DNA of 6,740 nucleotides, taken from assembly GCA_965365465.1 (NCBI GenBank), contig CBDUBU010000225.1:1-6740 (forward strand), given 5' to 3'. Positions 1 to 5,947 of the stretch are shown here, piece by piece. Both the position numbers and the translations under genes were made by a program. Source of the DNA: CBDUBU01 sp965365465. GTDB lineage: Bacteria > Bacteroidota > Rhodothermia > Rhodothermales > DASSAV01. Under the pieces are notes generated by a model that searched no databases, was not told where the DNA came from, and saw nothing but the letters and a program-made list of their open reading frames with translations. The first letter of the stretch is position 1. The number at the start of each line of letters is the position of its first letter.

Positions 1-2
1 CC

Positions 3-779
3 CGCCGCTTTGAAGTCGAAATCCTGTCGCCCCAGTCTGTCCGCACGCTGCGCCTGGATGGTCCATACAAACACCTTACGTTGCAGGACGGCAGCGAGAT
101 TGCCTGCCACGCGCTGATGCTGTCCATGGGTGTTTCCTGGACCAGGTTGCCGGCTGAAGATGCGGATCGGTTCGCCGGGCGCGGCGTGTACTATGGCGCT
201 ACGCTGACAGAGGCGCTGAATTGCAGGGATGAAGAGGTCTGTATCGTGGGCGCCGGCAACTCCGCCGGGCAGGCGTGCCTTTTTTTCGCCCAGTATGCAC
301 GCAAGGTTACGCTGCTCGTGCGCGGCGGCCGGCTCGATGCGAAGATGAGTCATTACCTCGTTCACCGAATCCGAGAGACCAAACAGATCGAGGTGTGTCT
401 GAATACGGAAGTAGAAGCCTGTCACGGCGCGGAACGGCTGGAGGGGCTTACGCTTGTCGATAACCAGACAGGCGCACGCAAGCAGGTAGAAACGGGCATC
501 CTGTTCGTGTTTATCGGGGCAGCCCCCCACACGGAATGGCTCGGCGACACGGTAGCACGCGACAGGCAGGGTTTTATCCTGACCGGCCCCGACCTCGACC
601 CGGAAAGACACCTGAAGACATGGCCCCTGGAGCGGCCTCCCTTTCTGCTCGAAACGAACGTTCCCGGCCTTTTCGCCGCAGGAGATGTGCGCAGCGGTTC
701 CGTCAAGCGCGTAGCTTCCGCCGTGGGCGAGGGTTCCGTGGCTGTTTATTTCATGCACCGGTTTCTGGCATCGCTGTGA
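3..779 (+). CDS. Thioredoxin-reductase-like FAD/NAD(P)H oxidoreductase, C-terminal part (5' end outside window)
   Basis: The reading frame is open to the left edge, so the first 258 codons visible are the tail of a longer gene; the TTG at 81 is internal, not a start. The NADPH-binding loop GAGNSAGQA (nt 249-275) and the C-terminal FAD motif GLFAAGDVRSGSVKR (about nt 667-711) are those of class II pyridine nucleotide-disulfide oxidoreductases. The wording of the segments GVYYGATLTEAL, LVRGG and KRVASAVGEGS matches the subgroup in which a TrxR-like module is fused to an N-terminal cyclic-nucleotide-binding or response-regulator domain; whether that domain is present here cannot be seen. The position that holds the redox CxxC in true thioredoxin reductases reads YYGAT (nt 189-203), so the canonical dithiol is missing. 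It probably passes electrons from NAD(P)H to FAD and then to an unknown acceptor in the cytoplasm. It ends with TGA; the next gene lies 162 bp downstream. Confidence 0.9.
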   Translation, partial: RRFEVEILSPQSVRTLRLDGPYKHLTLQDGSEIACHALMLSMGVSWTRLPAEDADRFAGRGVYYGATLTEALNCRDEEVCIVGAGNSAGQACLFFAQYARKVTLLVRGGRLDAKMSHYLVHRIRETKQIEVCLNTEVEACHGAERLEGLTLVDNQTGARKQVETGILFVFIGAAPHTEWLGDTVARDRQGFILTGPDLDPERHLKTWPLERPPFLLETNVPGLFAAGDVRSGSVKRVASAVGEGSVAVYFMHRFLASL

Positions 780-941
780 GGCGGCTTCTCCCCCGCCCGT
801 TGTAACAATCGGCGTACGGCTGCACCCTTTCCTGCCGCTTGCTGTACAAAAGCACGCCGGATTTCGGCAGGTGGAAATGCAGGAGATCGCTGCGCAACAA
901 GGGTTTTTGCCTTCGGCCCATAACAATCCTCTTTACAAATC

Positions 942-2129
942 ATGCGTCCCATAACCGTTCGGAACATTTTCTTCTTCACCCTGCTGGCGCTGACGACCCT
1001 GCTCTTTTTCGACATGATCCGGGACTTTCTGCTGCCGGTGTTCTGGGCCGTCGTGCTGGCTGTGCTTTTCCGCCCGCTTCAGGAGCGCTGGCTGCGGGTG
1101 ATGAAGGAGCGCAAGTCGCTCGCCTCGCTGCTGACGCTGCTCACGATTGTTCTGATCGCCATTCTGCCGCTGTTTCTCATCGGGCTGGCGGTTGCGCGGG
1201 AATCCATTGCGCTCTATGACCGCATTGCCTCCGGGGAGATCGACGTAACGGAACCCATCGAACTCATTCGGGGGGCGTTGCCGCAGGTGACGGGTTATCT
1301 GGACAGGCTGGGCGTCGAAACGGAGCGTATCACGCAGAACCTCTCGCAGAGCGCCGTGGCAATCAGCCAGTTCATCGCCTCAAAGGCGCTGGACCTGGGG
1401 CAGAACGCGCTCCGGTTTACCGCGCTCTTTTTCATCATGCTCTACATCCTCTTTTTCTTCCTCCGCGACGGCAACCGGATGCTCGACGGCCTGATTCGCG
1501 CCCTTCCGCTGGGAGACGACCGGGAGCGTCGTTTGTTTGCCAAGTTTGTCGAGGTTTCCCGCGCTACGATCAAAGGCACATTGGTCGTGGGGGCCGTGCA
1601 GGGCGCCATCGGAGGGCTGCTCTTCTGGGTCCTCGGCATAGGCGCTCCCATTTTCTGGGGTGTCCTGATGACGCTGCTGTCGTTCCTGCCTGCCATCGGC
1701 GCAGCGATCATCTGGTTGCCCGCCGCCATCATTCTGATCGTTACGGGGCAGGTCATCAAGGGCCTCATCCTGATCGCCGCCGGGACGCTCATCATCGGGC
1801 TGGTCGATAACCTCCTGCGCCCGATTCTGGTGGGACGGGATACCCAGATGCCGGACTTTTTGATTCTGCTCGCCACCCTGGGCGGCATCACCCTGTTCGG
1901 CATCTCCGGCTTCGTCATCGGCCCGATCATCGCCGCATTCTTCCTGGTGGTGTGGGAAATGTTTGCGGATGAGTACGCCGATCAGGATGAGAACGTGGAT
2001 CTGGTAAAAGATGCCGCCCTGCATCCCGAAGCGGCCCCCGGAACGCCCGATCTGACCGAACAAGCCGACAGGGCCGTCTCCGGTGAGCATTCCGTATCCG
2101 TCTCCGACACCCCCAGACCGTCTCGCTGA
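942..2129 (+). CDS. AI-2E family (PerM/YdiK/TqsA-like) membrane transporter
   Basis: This 395-residue integral membrane protein has the layout of the AI-2E transporter family. There are two hydrophobic helices at about residues 8-45, one at 60-85, a soluble region at 86-155 and a helix at 157-175. A dense cluster of helices at about 212-340 includes a PxxWGVLM-type segment and the conserved VDNLLRPILVG stretch (residues 288-298). This is followed by QMPDFLILLATLGG and the GFVIGPIIAAFF helix (about 323-334). Members have been linked to autoinducer-2 export or to Na+/H+ exchange, and the real substrate of most is unknown, so only the family is assigned. The last 55 residues (about 341-395) are hydrophilic, acidic and rich in Pro/Ser/Asp, and look like a disordered cytoplasmic tail. 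The ATG at 942 puts the first helix right after the start; no Shine-Dalgarno sequence precedes it. The gene is convergent with the flavoprotein gene downstream. Confidence 0.93.
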   Translation: MRPITVRNIFFFTLLALTTLLFFDMIRDFLLPVFWAVVLAVLFRPLQERWLRVMKERKSLASLLTLLTIVLIAILPLFLIGLAVARESIALYDRIASGEIDVTEPIELIRGALPQVTGYLDRLGVETERITQNLSQSAVAISQFIASKALDLGQNALRFTALFFIMLYILFFFLRDGNRMLDGLIRALPLGDDRERRLFAKFVEVSRATIKGTLVVGAVQGAIGGLLFWVLGIGAPIFWGVLMTLLSFLPAIGAAIIWLPAAIILIVTGQVIKGLILIAAGTLIIGLVDNLLRPILVGRDTQMPDFLILLATLGGITLFGISGFVIGPIIAAFFLVVWEMFADEYADQDENVDLVKDAALHPEAAPGTPDLTEQADRAVSGEHSVSVSDTPRPSR

Positions 2130-2187
2130 CTTTTTCTTTTCCCTGAAACGGGGATGACCCCTGCTGCGTGAGTGTCTACCCGTGCGC

Positions 2188-2246
2188 CTGTCATCCCGGC
2201 GACCCTTTCGCTGCGCTCAGGGAAGGCTTCGGGAGGGATCACTCAG
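2188..2246. repeat. Short palindromic dispersed-type repeat (REP/MITE-like)
   Basis: GTCATCCC (2190-2197) faces GGGATCAC (2235-2242), an 8-bp terminal inverted repeat with one mismatch. Nested inside are CCCG (2195-2198) with CGGG (2230-2233) and CCCT (2203-2206) with AGGG (2219-2222), around a core reading GAGCGCAGCGAA on the minus strand. This vocabulary resembles the short GTCATCCC...GCGCAGCGA...GGGATC repeats found scattered in many bacterial genomes. It sits between convergent genes, a usual place for such elements, and could fold as a hairpin that stops transcription from both sides. An additional inverted GGGATGAC lies at 2151-2158. No second full copy is present in the window, so the dispersed nature is inferred. 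Confidence 0.5.
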
Positions 2247-2984
2247 GTCCGTCGGCTGCGCCTCGCGCTCTGCCTGCAAGGTTTTCTGAACGACAGGGAG
2301 GTCAGGGCGCGCATCAGCGGTAAACCATACAGCAATGTCTTCGAGCGGCTTGCGTTGCAGGTCCGGCACGACGGCGTTTTCCGCCGGATACCCGATCGGG
2401 AAAAGAATGTATGGCTTCTCATTGGCGGGGCGTTCGAGGATGCCGTTCAGGAAACGCATGGGGCTGGGGGTGTGCGTGAGGGTAGCCAGGCCCATATAAT
2501 GCAGCGCCGCTATGAAAAGACCGCACGCGATGCCGCAGCTTTCCTGGACGTAGTAGTTTTTCACCTTGCTCCCGTCGGGCGTAAGGCCGTACTGCTCGGC
2601 AAAGCACACGACAATCCAGGGCGCCGTTTCCAGGAAAGGCTTGCGCCAATCCGTGCCGAGAGGGGCCAGCGCCTCCAGCCATTCCTCAGACATGCGACGT
2701 TTGTAGCTCTCTCGCTCCTCCTCTTCTGCTGCGAGGCGGATGCGCTGTTTTACCGCCGGGTCGCTTACCGCCACGAAGCGCCACGGCTGCCGGTGCGCCC
2801 CGCTGGGAGCCGTGCCTGCCGTTCGTATGGCCTGTTCGATCAGCGCCTGCGGAACCGGGCGGCTGCTGAAGGCGCGCACCGAGCGCCGCTTGTGCATCAG
2901 ATCGAAAAATGCCTGTGCCCGTTCTTGCATTTCTTTTTCCTCCCGGTGCAAAAACGGTAGCGGGACAGGGTGGTATGTATCCAT
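2217..2984 (-). CDS. Nitroreductase-superfamily flavoprotein, iodotyrosine-deiodinase-like
   Basis: This 255-residue protein is a full-length FMN-dependent nitroreductase-fold enzyme. RRSVR (residues 33-37) is the usual FMN-phosphate-binding start, followed by TAGTAPSGAH (55-64), an acidic lid, the helix SCGIACGLFIAALHYMGL and the C-terminal VPDLQRKPLEDI (206-217). The whole pattern follows the iodotyrosine deiodinase (IYD) branch more than ordinary nitroreductases. Glu90, Tyr94 and Lys115 fall in the same motifs and with the same spacing (Tyr to Lys 21 residues) as the IYD residues that hold the substrate zwitterion. Reductive dehalogenation of halotyrosine, or reduction of a related aromatic, is therefore plausible. 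Unlike the animal enzyme it has no membrane anchor and is predicted cytoplasmic. The ATG at 2984 is supported by AGGAGA 8 nt upstream, which argues against Met19 as the start. The last nine residues are encoded inside the repeat at 2188-2246. A generic nitroreductase activity remains possible. Confidence 0.92.
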   Translation of the reverse strand: MDTYHPVPLPFLHREEKEMQERAQAFFDLMHKRRSVRAFSSRPVPQALIEQAIRTAGTAPSGAHRQPWRFVAVSDPAVKQRIRLAAEEEERESYKRRMSEEWLEALAPLGTDWRKPFLETAPWIVVCFAEQYGLTPDGSKVKNYYVQESCGIACGLFIAALHYMGLATLTHTPSPMRFLNGILERPANEKPYILFPIGYPAENAVVPDLQRKPLEDIAVWFTADARPDLPVVQKTLQAEREAQPTDLSDPSRSLP

Positions 2985-2992
2985 TTCGGTCT

Positions 2993-2998
2993 TCTCCT
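2993..2998 (-). promoter_or_regulatory. Shine-Dalgarno site of the IYD-like gene
   Basis: AGGAGA on the minus strand lies 8 nt before the ATG at 2984. It is the clearest ribosome binding site among the main genes here, most of which have none, and it decides the start of this gene. Confidence 0.75.
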
Positions 2999-3127
2999 AC
3001 ATTCCGGCGAACAGAGACATCGGCGCTGCCGCCCGTGGAATCTCCTTGCCGAAGCGACTTCCCGGCCCTACCTTGCGCCGGACTTCTACTTGACAACCGG
3101 CTCCAACTTTCAAAAAAGGATAGCCCG

Positions 3128-3238
3128 ATGCCCCCTTGTGAGGCAACAACTTCGGACTTCAAAAGATACAACAAAGAGGTGTTTTTGATTTCGGCGCCCT
3201 TCCGGGGAGCCGGCTGCCTGAAGAAGCTCACACGCTGA
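3128..3238 (+). CDS. Possible 36-codon leader ORF upstream of the hydrolase
   Basis: An ATG at 3128 opens 36 codons that end in TGA at 3236-3238; the last base of this stop is the first base of the hydrolase ATG (TGATG overlap). AAGGA (3116-3120) stands 7 nt before the start, a better ribosome site than the hydrolase itself has. The product begins MPPCEATTSDF and ends GCLKKLTR, with no recognised domain. The layout would suit translational coupling, in which ribosomes finishing this ORF restart on the hydrolase. The base composition of its middle is more AT-rich than the neighbouring genes, and an ORF this short can arise by chance, so this is a candidate only. Confidence 0.25.
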   Translation: MPPCEATTSDFKRYNKEVFLISAPFRGAGCLKKLTR

Positions 3239-4110
3239 TGTCAACTGCTGCTTTCACTCCTGCGCTGCCCCGGCATCAGGGCACGTTCACGACGCCCGAC
3301 GGTCTGCAGCTTTTCGAGCAAAGCTGGTTGCCCGAAGACGAACGCCGGTCTACGGTGGTCATCGTACACGGCATTGCCGAGCACAGCGGCCGCTACGCGC
3401 ACGTGGCCTCCTATCTGACCCAGCGCGGTCACGCCGTACACACGTTCGACCTGCGAGGGCATGGCCGATCCGAAGGCCCGCGCGTCTTCGTCCGTTCCTT
3501 CGACGAATATCTGGACGATTTACACCTGTTCCTCCAGCGCGTCCGGAAAGAGGCGCCGGAGCAGCCGTTGTTCCTGCTCGGCCACAGCATGGGCGGGACC
3601 ATTGCAGCGCTCTACGCACTGGAGCGCAGTCAAAACCTGAGCGGCCTGATCCTGAGCAGCCCGATGATCCGCTTCGGCGGCGAGGTTCCGAAGGCGTTGC
3701 AATGGGTCTCCGGCATCATCTCGGCGCTGTTTCCCCGGCTCCCGACGATGGCCGTAGACCGGGCGCTGATCTCCCATGATGCCGCCATCGTAGCGGAAGC
3801 CGAAAAGGACCCGCTTAACTACCACGGGCGCATCCGGGCGCGGCCCGGCATGGAACTGCTGCGAGCCGGGCGCCGCGTCGAGCAGCAGATGGGGCAGATC
3901 AAGCTTCCGGTGCTCGTGATCCACGGCACCGACGACCACCTGACCGAAGCAGGCGCCAGCGCCGACCTCTACCGGCAGGCCGCCTCGACCGACAAGACAC
4001 TTTCCTTTTACGAGGGGCTGTACCACGAAACGCTGAACGAGCCGGAGAAAGAAGAGATCCTCTCCGGCATTGCCAACTGGCTCGATGAGCACCTGGCGGC
4101 TCAGCACTGA
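3238..4110 (+). CDS. Alpha/beta hydrolase, monoacylglycerol lipase-like
   Basis: This 290-residue serine hydrolase is of the usual length for the monoacylglycerol lipase/lysophospholipase group. It has the oxyanion-side HGIAEHSGRY motif (residues 44-53), DLRGHGRSEG (71-80), the nucleophile elbow GHSMGG with Ser117, the acid motif HGTDDHL with Asp233 (Asp232 adjacent), and His263 in LYHETLNE. The complete Ser-Asp-His triad and the HGxxEHSGRY signature point to cleavage of monoacylglycerols or lysophospholipids; related esterase activity is equally possible. A helical cap lies at about residues 145-210. No signal peptide is seen, so it is probably cytoplasmic or membrane-associated. The start is the ATG overlapping the stop of the small ORF upstream; no other standard start lies in frame before the upstream stop at 3139. 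Only a weak purine stretch (GAAGAAG, about 3220-3226) precedes it. It converges on the DinB gene with 25 bp between the stops. Confidence 0.93.
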   Translation: MSTAAFTPALPRHQGTFTTPDGLQLFEQSWLPEDERRSTVVIVHGIAEHSGRYAHVASYLTQRGHAVHTFDLRGHGRSEGPRVFVRSFDEYLDDLHLFLQRVRKEAPEQPLFLLGHSMGGTIAALYALERSQNLSGLILSSPMIRFGGEVPKALQWVSGIISALFPRLPTMAVDRALISHDAAIVAEAEKDPLNYHGRIRARPGMELLRAGRRVEQQMGQIKLPVLVIHGTDDHLTEAGASADLYRQAASTDKTLSFYEGLYHETLNEPEKEEILSGIANWLDEHLAAQH

Positions 4111-4135
4111 GCGCCGACGCTTTCCCTTGCTCCTG

Positions 4136-4666
4136 TTATTCCGAAGACCACCCCATGCGCTCAGCCAGGGCGGTGATGTGGGTCAGGTGGTGGCGTCCGT
4201 GCCAGGCGTACATCCCGACGACCCGCCGCAACGGCGTCGGCCCCGAGTCCGGGTGTACGTACACGCGGGACAGGTCCTCCGGCGTCAGGGCGCCCAGCAG
4301 CGCAACCCAGCGTGCATGGAGCGCGTCGAGCAGATCCAGGGTTGCCACCGGAGTCAGTTTGGCATCCGGCAACTGCACCCACTGGTCCTGCTTGTACGAC
4401 ATGATCGTAGGGGCATCTTCCGTCAGCGCCCATTTGAAGCGGGCCAGCGCGTTCAGATGGCTGTCGCCGAGGTGGTGAACTACCTGCCGGACGGTCCACC
4501 CATCGGGCCGGTACGGCGTATCGAGTTGGCTTTCGGTCATCTCTTCCACGGCGGCGCGGAGACGGGCCGGCAAGTCGGCGATCTCGCTGATCCATTGCGC
4601 AACGTCGGCGTCGGAGATCGGGTCGGGTGGTGTGTAACGACCGATGGGATAGCGAAGGTCTTCCAT
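4136..4666 (-). CDS. YfiT-like DinB-family metal-dependent protein (putative bacillithiol transferase/hydrolase)
   Basis: This 176-residue protein has the DinB four-helix-bundle pattern in its YfiT form. It carries an N-terminal LRYPIGRY (residues 4-11), LDTPYRPDGWTVRQVVHHLGDSH (48-70, split by the helix turn), RFKWALTED (76-84), a central LLDALHARW and the closing YAWHGRHHLTHI (153-164). The metal-binding His triad of the family is present: His64 or His65 in the first motif, plus the HxxxH pair His156 and His160 in the second. B. subtilis YfiT binds a metal with three such His residues, and relatives are called putative bacillithiol S-transferases or hydrolases. The role is thus probably conjugation or hydrolysis of electrophiles with a low-molecular-weight thiol. 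It is the last gene of a likely three-gene transcript, starting 26 bp after the stop of the membrane protein gene. No Shine-Dalgarno sequence is seen before the ATG at 4666; stop TAA. Confidence 0.9.
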   Translation of the reverse strand: MEDLRYPIGRYTPPDPISDADVAQWISEIADLPARLRAAVEEMTESQLDTPYRPDGWTVRQVVHHLGDSHLNALARFKWALTEDAPTIMSYKQDQWVQLPDAKLTPVATLDLLDALHARWVALLGALTPEDLSRVYVHPDSGPTPLRRVVGMYAWHGRHHLTHITALAERMGWSSE

Positions 4667-4692
4667 GAGGGGCGCAAGGGGTTAGTGGAATG

Positions 4693-5115
4693 TTACACTG
4701 CTTTTGCGGCAGCCCATAAGGTCGCCGCCGCTGCGACGACGTGCATCAGGTTGAGCAGAAGCACCATGAGCAGCGGCGCTCCCGGAATGGTAAAAGGCAG
4801 GTAAAACGAGAGCAGCCCCACCACAACCGCCAGGGGGATAAAAATGCGCAGGGGCTTGCGGCTGAACCGGCGGATCAGCGCGAACAGCAGCAGCCCCATC
4901 GTTACGCCGATCAACGAGGCGGTAAGAATCGGAAAAATCGTAAACGGCTGGTTGGCGTTGGGAACGAGCACGTCGCGCGGGAAAGCGCCTGCCGGGAGAC
5001 CGGCATAATAAATGGCAATGTTCACGACGGCTGCCGCAGCGGCAGCGATCAGGCCCGCTTTCCAGAGCGGAAGCCTCCGGTAGGAAACGGGTGCATAGGT
5101 GGTTCGGGCAGCCAT
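4693..5115 (-). CDS. DUF6069-like four-helix membrane protein
   Basis: This small 140-residue protein of unknown function consists almost wholly of four predicted transmembrane helices, at about residues 17-40, 57-82, 89-109 and 113-137. The order of features fits the DUF6069 family: an Ala/Val-rich first helix ending near NIAIYYAG, a polar loop with NQPFTIFP, a basic RRFSRKP loop (residues 82-88), and a fourth helix carrying NLMHVVAAA with His125. The short N-terminal segment MAARTTYAPVSYRR is basic, which would place it on the cytoplasmic side. Family membership is by pattern memory and no biochemical role is known. It lies between the SDR gene (33 bp upstream gap) and the YfiT-like gene (26 bp downstream gap), so it is probably co-transcribed with both. 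No Shine-Dalgarno sequence precedes the ATG at 5115. Confidence 0.8.
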   Translation of the reverse strand: MAARTTYAPVSYRRLPLWKAGLIAAAAAAVVNIAIYYAGLPAGAFPRDVLVPNANQPFTIFPILTASLIGVTMGLLLFALIRRFSRKPLRIFIPLAVVVGLLSFYLPFTIPGAPLLMVLLLNLMHVVAAAATLWAAAKAV

Positions 5116-5148
5116 GTTGGGAGGTTACTTAAGGGAGAAAAAGGGGGA

Positions 5149-5793
5149 TCAGTAGCTTATCATAGGCGCTTCACGTTCGTAGCCGCCTTCCACGGCGAGA
5201 CGAAGCATGAAGTCGGCCAGGTCGGCGCGGGAAATGGTTTCCATAGGCCCCAGATTCAGGTAGCCCGTCCGGTAGGAGCCGGTGCGCGGCCCGTCGATGA
5301 GACGGGGCGGGCGCACGATTGTCCAGTCAAGGCTGCTCGCACGGACCTGGTCGGCGTGGCTGTCGGCATCCTCCAGCATATCGCGCACCGTCAGTTTCAT
5401 CACCCCGCGCATGAGCGACCGCCCGAACGAGGCGCTGTCGCGGGAGTCCGGGACGCCGGCTCCGAGCAGGCTTACCAGCCGCCGAACGTCGTGTTGCTCC
5501 ATGGCGCTGAGGAGGTTGCGGGCCGCCGCTGCCAGTACATCCTTGCCCGAAGTTCTTGTCCTCCCGACCGCGCTGAGGACCGCCTCCTGTCCCTCCACGG
5601 CAGCGGAAACCTGCTTCGCGTTGTGGACATCGCCCTGCACGATTTTCAGCCGTTCATGTGTGGCCGGAATCCCCGCCTCTTGCAGCTTGGAGGAGGTGCG
5701 AAGGAAAGCAGTCACCTCATGACCCTTTTCGAGGGCCTGGTACACGATCAGGCTTCCAACTTTTCCTGAAGCGCCGAATACGGCAAGTCGCAT
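5149..5793 (-). CDS. Atypical SDR, NAD(P)H-binding oxidoreductase (biliverdin-reductase-B/YwnB-like)
   Basis: This 214-residue single-domain Rossmann protein has the cofactor loop GASGKVG (residues 7-13) right after the first beta strand. An Arg at position 32 (AFLRTSS) probably contacts the 2'-phosphate of NADP. GDVHN (54-58) is the acidic contact after the third strand, SAVG (74-77) follows, and DWTIVRPPRLIDG (156-168) is the C-terminal substrate-side motif of atypical SDRs. The canonical YxxxK active site of classical SDRs is not evident, as is usual for this group. Relatives reduce flavins, quinones or biliverdin, or act as redox sensors; the substrate here cannot be told. It is the first gene of a minus-strand cluster with the DUF6069-like and YfiT-like genes. 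It is divergent from the NmrA-type gene, with a 154-bp control region between them. The ATG at 5793 lies directly before the first strand; there is no Shine-Dalgarno sequence. Confidence 0.92.
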   Translation of the reverse strand: MRLAVFGASGKVGSLIVYQALEKGHEVTAFLRTSSKLQEAGIPATHERLKIVQGDVHNAKQVSAAVEGQEAVLSAVGRTRTSGKDVLAAAARNLLSAMEQHDVRRLVSLLGAGVPDSRDSASFGRSLMRGVMKLTVRDMLEDADSHADQVRASSLDWTIVRPPRLIDGPRTGSYRTGYLNLGPMETISRADLADFMLRLAVEGGYEREAPMISY

Positions 5794-5821
5794 AAGGGTA
5801 TCGTTCTAGTGAAAAAGCGGG

Positions 5822-5851
5822 TTGATACGGGTGTTCTGTCCAGAGTATATT
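5822..5851 (+). promoter_or_regulatory. Candidate promoter of the NmrA-type gene
   Basis: TTGATA (5822-5827) and TATATT (5846-5851) are separated by 18 nt, a good fit to the general housekeeping-sigma pattern. The same bases also approximate the Bacteroidota -33/-7 form (TTG, then TATATTGG for TAnnTTTG, 21 nt apart). Transcription would begin near 5858, inside the inverted repeat, giving a leader of about 90 nt before the ATG at 5948. Confidence 0.45.
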
Positions 5852-5873
5852 GGAGAAGGCAACAATTCTCCAA
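5844..5873 (-). promoter_or_regulatory. Candidate promoter of the SDR cluster, overlapping the plus-strand promoter
   Basis: On the minus strand TTGGAG (5873-5868) is followed after 18 nt by TATACT (5849-5844). The -10 element shares its bases with the plus-strand -10, so only one direction could easily be used at a time. The -35 match is weak (three leading bases), and it lies in the right arm of the inverted repeat. Confidence 0.3.
5850..5873. promoter_or_regulatory. Inverted-repeat operator candidate between divergent SDR and NmrA genes
   Basis: TTGGAGAA (5850-5857) and TTCTCCAA (5866-5873) are perfect 8-bp inverted arms around an 8-nt spacer GGCAACAA. The site overlaps the -10 of the plus-strand promoter and the -35 of the minus-strand candidate. 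A dimeric repressor bound here would block both. It is too far from a T-tract and too loosely spaced to look like a terminator. No regulator gene is in the window. Confidence 0.5.
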
Positions 5874-5880
5874 GTACTTG
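5871..5880. promoter_or_regulatory. Perfect 10-bp palindrome CAAGTACTTG
   Basis: CAAGTACTTG is its own reverse complement and shares three bases with the right arm of the neighbouring inverted repeat. It may be a second binding site or an extension of the operator. A single 10-bp palindrome can also occur by chance. Confidence 0.3.
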
Positions 5881-5947
5881 CCGTTTTTTTCAGACGCGAG
5901 CGTTGTTGCAAAAGCCAGAGGGTGTCTGGCAAATTGATTTTCGTGGA

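Noticed and set aside
832..870. CTGCCG (832-837) with CGGCAG (865-870) as a hairpin terminator after the first gene
   Set aside because: The loop of 27 nt is long, the stem is only 6 bp and no T-tract follows. It may be chance in GC-rich DNA.
1380..2090. A 236-codon minus-strand frame opposite the transporter gene
   Set aside because: It is rich in Asp, Gln and Gly because it mirrors hydrophobic codons of the membrane protein; there is no family pattern.
2150..2161. GGGG-ATGA-CCCC as a rho-independent terminator after the transporter gene
   Set aside because: The stem is only 4 bp and no run of T follows on either strand.
2172..2960. A 262-codon open frame on the plus strand
   Set aside because: It mirrors the IYD-like gene, which has the real family motifs and a Shine-Dalgarno site.
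3090..3123. TTGACA (3090-3095) as the -35 of a promoter for the hydrolase
   Set aside because: No acceptable -10 lies 16-19 nt downstream; the nearest AT-rich word, GGATAG, is too far away and a poor match.
4741..5769. A 342-codon open frame on the plus strand
   Set aside because: It is antisense to the DUF6069-like and SDR genes; its composition is rich in Gln, His, Arg and Gly, without domains.
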